Origin: Pseudomonadota bacterium
Lineage (GTDB): Bacteria; Pseudomonadota; Alphaproteobacteria; Rhizobiales; Beijerinckiaceae
Direction: 5' to 3'
DNA length: 8,403 nucleotides
NCBI GenBank assembly: GCA_023386115.1
Contig: JAEWKL010000646.1
Coordinates: 1 to 8,403 of the forward strand
The notes beneath the pieces were generated by a model. The model saw nothing but the letters and a program-made list of their open reading frames with translations. It made no database searches and was not told where the DNA came from. Both the position numbers and the translations under genes were made by a program. Of this stretch, positions 5,810-8,403 are shown piece by piece; positions within the stretch are counted from its first letter, which is position 1; every line of letters begins with the position of its first letter.

Positions 5810-6334
5810 ATGGCCGGCACCGCCAAGAAGACCGACCCGAAGCTCTGGGAGAAGGTCAAGAAGGACGTCACCCGCTCCTCGAAAGGCGGCAAGCCCGGCC
5901 AGTGGTCGGCCCGCAAGGCCCAGATGGCCGTGCAGGACTACAAGGAGGAGGGCGGCGGCTACGAAGGCAAGAAGTCGTCCGACAACCACCTCAAGCAGTG
6001 GACCGACGAGGAGTGGGGCACCCAGTCGGGCCGGAAGAGCGGCGAAACCGGCGAGCGCTACCTGCCGAAGGCAGCGCGCGAGACGCTCTCCGACGACGAG
6101 TACAAGCGCTCGACTGCCAAGAAGCGCGCCGACAGCGCCAAGGGCAAGCAGCACTCGAAGCAGCCGAAGGATGTGGCGAAGAAGGCGGCTGCGGCGCGCA
6201 AGGCGTCGCCCAAGGCCGGAAGCCGCGATAACGGGCCGACCAAGGCCGAGCTGATGCGGAAGGCGCGGGCGAAGAACATCCCGGGCCGCTCCACCATGTC
6301 GAAGGGCGAGCTGGAGCGGGCGTTGAACGCCTGA
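5810..6334 (+). CDS. Lysine-rich DUF5872 family protein
   Basis: This 174-residue, strongly basic protein has two parts. Residues about 10-130 match DUF5872 as I recall it: WEKVKKDV (13-20), KGGKPGQWSARKAQMAV (25-41), the GGGY and SSDNHLKQWTDEEWGT block (48-71), RYLPKAARETLSDDEY (83-98) and the lysine-rich STAKKRADSAKGKQHSKQPK (101-120). After an alanine/lysine linker, residues 143-174 (PTKAELMRKARAKNIPGRSTMSKGELERAL) resemble the small helix-extended-helix or Rho N-terminal-like fold that often binds nucleic acid. No signal peptide or membrane segment is seen. Its function is not known; the charge and C-terminal fold suggest DNA or RNA association, which is inference. The start has GAGGAA six bases upstream. 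The gene stands alone between divergent argC and a stem-loop, with a stress-type promoter candidate in front. Confidence 0.85.
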   Translation: MAGTAKKTDPKLWEKVKKDVTRSSKGGKPGQWSARKAQMAVQDYKEEGGGYEGKKSSDNHLKQWTDEEWGTQSGRKSGETGERYLPKAARETLSDDEYKRSTAKKRADSAKGKQHSKQPKDVAKKAAAARKASPKAGSRDNGPTKAELMRKARAKNIPGRSTMSKGELERALNA

Positions 6335-6358
6335 CGGAAGGTCCCATGGACCCGGTGC

Positions 6359-6398
6359 GTGCCGCCCGACCGACATGGATGAGATCGTCGGACGGCAC
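6359..6398 (+). terminator. Imperfect stem-loop after the DUF5872 gene
   Basis: GTGCCGCCCGAC (6359-6370) pairs with GTCGGACGGCAC (6387-6398) with one mismatch in twelve and a 16-base loop. It begins 24 bases after the stop codon. No U-tract follows. The position suits termination or transcript protection. The rest of 6335-6582, between this gene and the convergent AraC gene, shows no credible reading frame or repeat to me. Confidence 0.42.
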
Positions 6399-6582
6399 GG
6401 CACCAGGATGCAGGACCCGTGTCGTGGATGGCGGCGGCTTCCTGACCTTGCGTCATCGATCTCACGCGTCGAGGCCAGGGCGCCGGAATGCAGGGCGTCT
6501 CCCGTCGGCTTGATGGGACCTTTCGATCGGCCTCCCCCGGGACCAGCCGGATCGTCTGTCGGCGCGGCCTCGCTCGGCGGCC

Positions 6583-7599
6583 TCACTCGCCGGATCGAGA
6601 ATGGCCTCTCGCACGGAGGCTCCTGCGCCACTGGCTCGGCGTCGCGCCGGTCCATTCCAGGAAGGCCCGCGTGAAATGGGCCGCGTCCGAATAGCCCAGC
6701 TCGATCGCGATCCGGCCGACGGATCGGGCACCCTCCGACAGGGATGCCTCGGCCCGTCGGCGCATCACGCCGCGCCGGAGATCCGCGAATCCCGTGCCGG
6801 CGTCGTTCAACCGGCGCTGCAGGGTCCGGCGCGAGAGGCCGAGCCGGCGGGCGATGGTGTCGATGGCGGGCCGTGATTCGTCGAGGCCGAGCTCGATGAG
6901 ATGGACGACGCACGCCGCGAGGTCGTCGCCGATCGGCTCGACCTCCTCCGGGTCTCGATCGGTCGGATCGAGGCGGTCCGGGTTCACCGCGTCGAGGTGG
7001 CGGGCGGAGAAGACCAGGCCTGCCCGCGACCCGAGCGAGATGTCGCAACCGAGACGCGCCTCGATCTCGGCGCGGCCCGCCAGGCTCGCACCCGACACCA
7101 CCGCCCGCTCCGGTCGCCAAGCCGGCCCGAGGAAATGGCGGACGGTGCCGAGCAGGTAGCCGAGCGCCAGAACCTCGTTGGTCTGACGTCCGGCCTCGAT
7201 CTGCTCGGTGACCCGATAGCCGTAGAAGGCGTCGTCCCCTTGCCGGTGCAGGCCGGTCCAGGTCGCGGTCTGCAGCAGGAGCGGCGTGACGATCTCCGCC
7301 CGGCGCAGGGCCGCGTCCAGCGTCTCGGCGGACCGCACCTGTGCCCCGATCCGTCCGAGCCCGGCGATGCCGGCCTGCATCGACAGGCGGGCGGGGAGGG
7401 CCGGATCGCCGACCTCGCGAAGAGCGGCCTCGACGAGCGCCAGCTGGTCGCGCAGCAGGATCAGGCGGTCGGGTGTCTCGAGGAGCGTCATCGGCAGCCC
7501 GGTCCGCCCGAACAGGCGCGTGAGCGAGCCCCCGGCCTCCGCCACTGCCCGGGCGATCGCTCCCACGGTCCGCGCCCTGGTCAAGCCGTAAGCCGACAT
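6583..7599 (-). CDS. AraC-family transcriptional regulator with OruR-type N-terminal domain
   Basis: This 338-residue protein has a long N-terminal sensory domain (about residues 15-205) of the arabinose-binding-like type found in OruR and ArgR-like AraC regulators, followed by the AraC DNA-binding domain. The first helix-turn-helix is TIARRLGLSRRTLQRRLN (248-265). The second holds the family signature GYSDAAHFTRAFLEWTGATP (302-321) ending in SQWR. The architecture and length are typical of the group, whose members usually activate genes for amino-acid, amine or related catabolism in response to a small molecule. The start is fixed by GGGAGG five bases upstream of the ATG at 7599. The gene is divergent from the DUF2380 gene at 7758, which is a natural candidate target. 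The effector is not readable from the sequence. Confidence 0.92.
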   Translation of the reverse strand: MSAYGLTRARTVGAIARAVAEAGGSLTRLFGRTGLPMTLLETPDRLILLRDQLALVEAALREVGDPALPARLSMQAGIAGLGRIGAQVRSAETLDAALRRAEIVTPLLLQTATWTGLHRQGDDAFYGYRVTEQIEAGRQTNEVLALGYLLGTVRHFLGPAWRPERAVVSGASLAGRAEIEARLGCDISLGSRAGLVFSARHLDAVNPDRLDPTDRDPEEVEPIGDDLAACVVHLIELGLDESRPAIDTIARRLGLSRRTLQRRLNDAGTGFADLRRGVMRRRAEASLSEGARSVGRIAIELGYSDAAHFTRAFLEWTGATPSQWRRSLRARGHSRSGE

Positions 7600-7630
7600 C
7601 GGAGCCTCCCCCGCGACAGGGTTTCCCGGC

Positions 7631-7645
7631 TGGCACCGAATGGCA
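7631..7645. promoter_or_regulatory. TGGCA direct repeat, possible AraC-family operator
   Basis: TGGCA occurs at 7631-7635 and 7641-7645, a 10-bp period that puts both copies on one face of the helix. AraC-family proteins commonly bind such directly repeated half-sites, and this pair lies 32 bases upstream of the AraC gene start inside the 158-bp gap shared with the DUF2380 gene. The motif is short and could be chance. Confidence 0.3.
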
Positions 7646-7711
7646 AGCGCCGGCCGCGCGCACCGCGTAAGCCTCGCCCGGAAGGGGAAGGCGGTCGCCC
7701 GGCGAAGCATC

Positions 7712-7727
7712 GGGCGTCCCGACGCCC
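7712..7727. promoter_or_regulatory. Perfect inverted repeat upstream of the DUF2380 gene
   Basis: GGGCGTC (7712-7718) and GACGCCC (7721-7727) form a 7-bp perfect inverted repeat with a two-base centre, 30 bases before the ATG at 7758. It could be an operator or a leader hairpin. The two-base gap is too tight for a stable RNA loop without opening the inner pairs, which slightly favours a DNA site. Confidence 0.25.
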
Positions 7728-7757
7728 CGCCACGGCAGGGACCGCCCGGAGATCGCC

Positions 7758-8270
7758 ATGACGAGAATGAGGAATGCCGCGCTCGGGCTCCTCCTTGCCG
7801 CAGCCGCCATCCTCGACGGACAGGCCGCCGAGGCATCGCCGCCGGCGCTTGCCGTGCTTCCGATCAAGCTGCTCGACACCGCGGGGGAGCCGGGCGACCA
7901 GACCGGCCGGCACGGTCGCCGGCTGGAGCGCCTGGCTCACGATCTGGCGACGGACCTGACCCGCGCGGGCCTGTATCGGGCGACGATCCTCCCGGCCGAG
8001 GATTTGCAACGGGATTGTCCGGCTGGCGAGGCGGCCTGCCTCCTGGGCGCCGCGCGCCGGCAGGGAGCCGAGCTGGTCTTCATCGGGGTCGTGCACAAGA
8101 GCAGCACCCTGATCCTGCAGATCTGGGCACGGCTCGCGGATGCCCGCACCGGCCGGGAGGTCTTCTCGCGCGATCTCAACTTCCGCGGCGACACGGACGA
8201 GGCGTGGCAGCGCGCCGAAGCGTTCCTGGTCTCGCAGATCCAGGATGCCGGCCGGCACCGCAGCGACTGA
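7758..8270 (+). CDS. Secreted DUF2380 family protein
   Basis: This 170-residue protein begins with a likely signal peptide: Arg3 and Arg5, a hydrophobic run at 8-19 and a probable cleavage near residue 26 (AAEA before SPP). The mature part follows the DUF2380 pattern as I recall it: LAVLPIKLLDT (31-41), HDLATDLTRAGLYR (61-74), CLLGAARRQGAELVFIGVVH (94-113), KSSTLILQIWARLADARTG (114-132) and VFSRDLNFRGDTDEAWQRAE (135-154). The alternating strands and helices resemble periplasmic domains that bind or sort small ligands or lipoproteins, but the function is not known. Cys87 and Cys94 are the only cysteines and could form a disulfide in the periplasm. GGAG six bases upstream supports the start at 7758; a second ATG is at 7767. 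The gene is divergent from the AraC regulator. Confidence 0.87.
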   Translation: MTRMRNAALGLLLAAAAILDGQAAEASPPALAVLPIKLLDTAGEPGDQTGRHGRRLERLAHDLATDLTRAGLYRATILPAEDLQRDCPAGEAACLLGAARRQGAELVFIGVVHKSSTLILQIWARLADARTGREVFSRDLNFRGDTDEAWQRAEAFLVSQIQDAGRHRSD

Positions 8271-8289
8271 ATGGGTCGCTCGTCAGGGC

Positions 8290-8350
8290 AGCCGAGAGAT
8301 TCGAACAGCCAAGAGACTCTACCAGCCAAGAGACTCTACCAGCCAAGAGA
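8290..8350 (+). repeat. 17-bp tandem repeat, about 3.6 units
   Basis: Two identical copies of AGCCAAGAGACTCTACC lie at 8307-8323 and 8324-8340. They are preceded by a degenerate copy (8290-8306, 13 of 17 bases the same) and followed by the first ten bases of a further copy (8341-8350). Each exact unit contains the small dyad AGAGACTCT. The array begins 20 bases after the DUF2380 stop codon and is non-coding. It may be a variable-number repeat. Confidence 0.85.
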
Positions 8351-8354
8351 AAAG

Positions 8355-8378
8355 GGGGGGGCCCCCCGGGGCCCCCCC
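8355..8378 (+). terminator. G/C homopolymer palindrome at the right edge
   Basis: The sequence runs G8 (8354-8361), C6, G4, C7 (ending 8378). The 11-base arm at 8355-8365 is the exact inverted repeat of 8368-8378, with a two-base centre. AAAA precedes it and GGCGGTTT follows, so in form it is a very GC-rich intrinsic-terminator-like hairpin downstream of the DUF2380 gene. Homopolymer runs of this kind are also prone to sequencing and assembly error. Confidence 0.5.
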
Positions 8379-8403
8379 GGCGGTTTGGACAAACGCGAAA
8401 GTG

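Noticed and set aside
5105..7879. Minus-strand open frame of more than 900 codons
   Set aside because: It overlaps argC, the DUF5872 gene, AraC and the DUF2380 gene in other frames, and its translation is low-complexity Arg/Pro/Gly/Ala. This is a high-GC shadow.
7581..8258. Minus-strand frame of 225 codons opposite the DUF2380 gene
   Set aside because: No recognisable motif. The plus-strand gene has a signal peptide, a ribosome site and a family match.
8290..8350. CRISPR array
   Set aside because: The repeats are directly adjacent with no spacers, the unit is only 17 bp, and no cas gene is present.

Overview
The window is chromosomal DNA from a high-GC alphaproteobacterium. The codon bias, the rRNA-operon leader type, the DUF2380 protein and the general-stress-type promoter all fit Methylobacterium or a close relative in the Hyphomicrobiales. 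This assignment comes from sequence character and recall of families, not from a search. All seven protein genes look intact, and no transposase, integrase, tRNA, CRISPR array or phage gene is visible.

Layout, left to right. Bases 1-281 read on the minus strand as the promoter and leader of a ribosomal RNA operon: a TTGACA -35 box, a boxA antitermination element and a small perfect hairpin. The 16S gene should begin just beyond the left edge. A GC-rich stem-loop separates this from a minus-strand epoxide hydrolase of the microsomal-like type (387-1556). Across a 114-bp divergent gap lies a plus-strand group: a beta-decarboxylating dehydrogenase of the isocitrate/isopropylmalate family (1671-2756), a 3-hydroxyisobutyrate-dehydrogenase-family oxidoreductase (2777-3670) and a Nu-class-like glutathione transferase (3765-4469). 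The first two are 20 bp apart and almost certainly share a transcript. The transferase follows after 94 bp containing a strong inverted repeat. A near-perfect long stem-loop at 4501-4543 lies between this group and the convergent arginine gene argC (4630-5571, minus).

The right half holds a lysine-rich DUF5872 protein (5810-6334, plus) preceded by a candidate EcfG general-stress promoter, an AraC-family regulator (6583-7599, minus) and, divergent from it, a small secreted DUF2380 protein (7758-8270, plus). The last 115 bases carry a 17-bp tandem repeat followed by an extreme G/C homopolymer palindrome.

How the genes may work together. The epoxide hydrolase, the two dehydrogenases and the glutathione transferase could form a small detoxification or hydroxy-acid catabolism locus, but the substrate cannot be read from the sequence. 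The AraC regulator and DUF2380 gene may be a regulator-target pair. argC is housekeeping. I see no convincing evidence of a new multi-gene system. The best leads are the unusual substrate-site residues of the two dehydrogenases, the stress-type promoter before the DUF5872 gene, and the repeat plus palindrome at the right edge.
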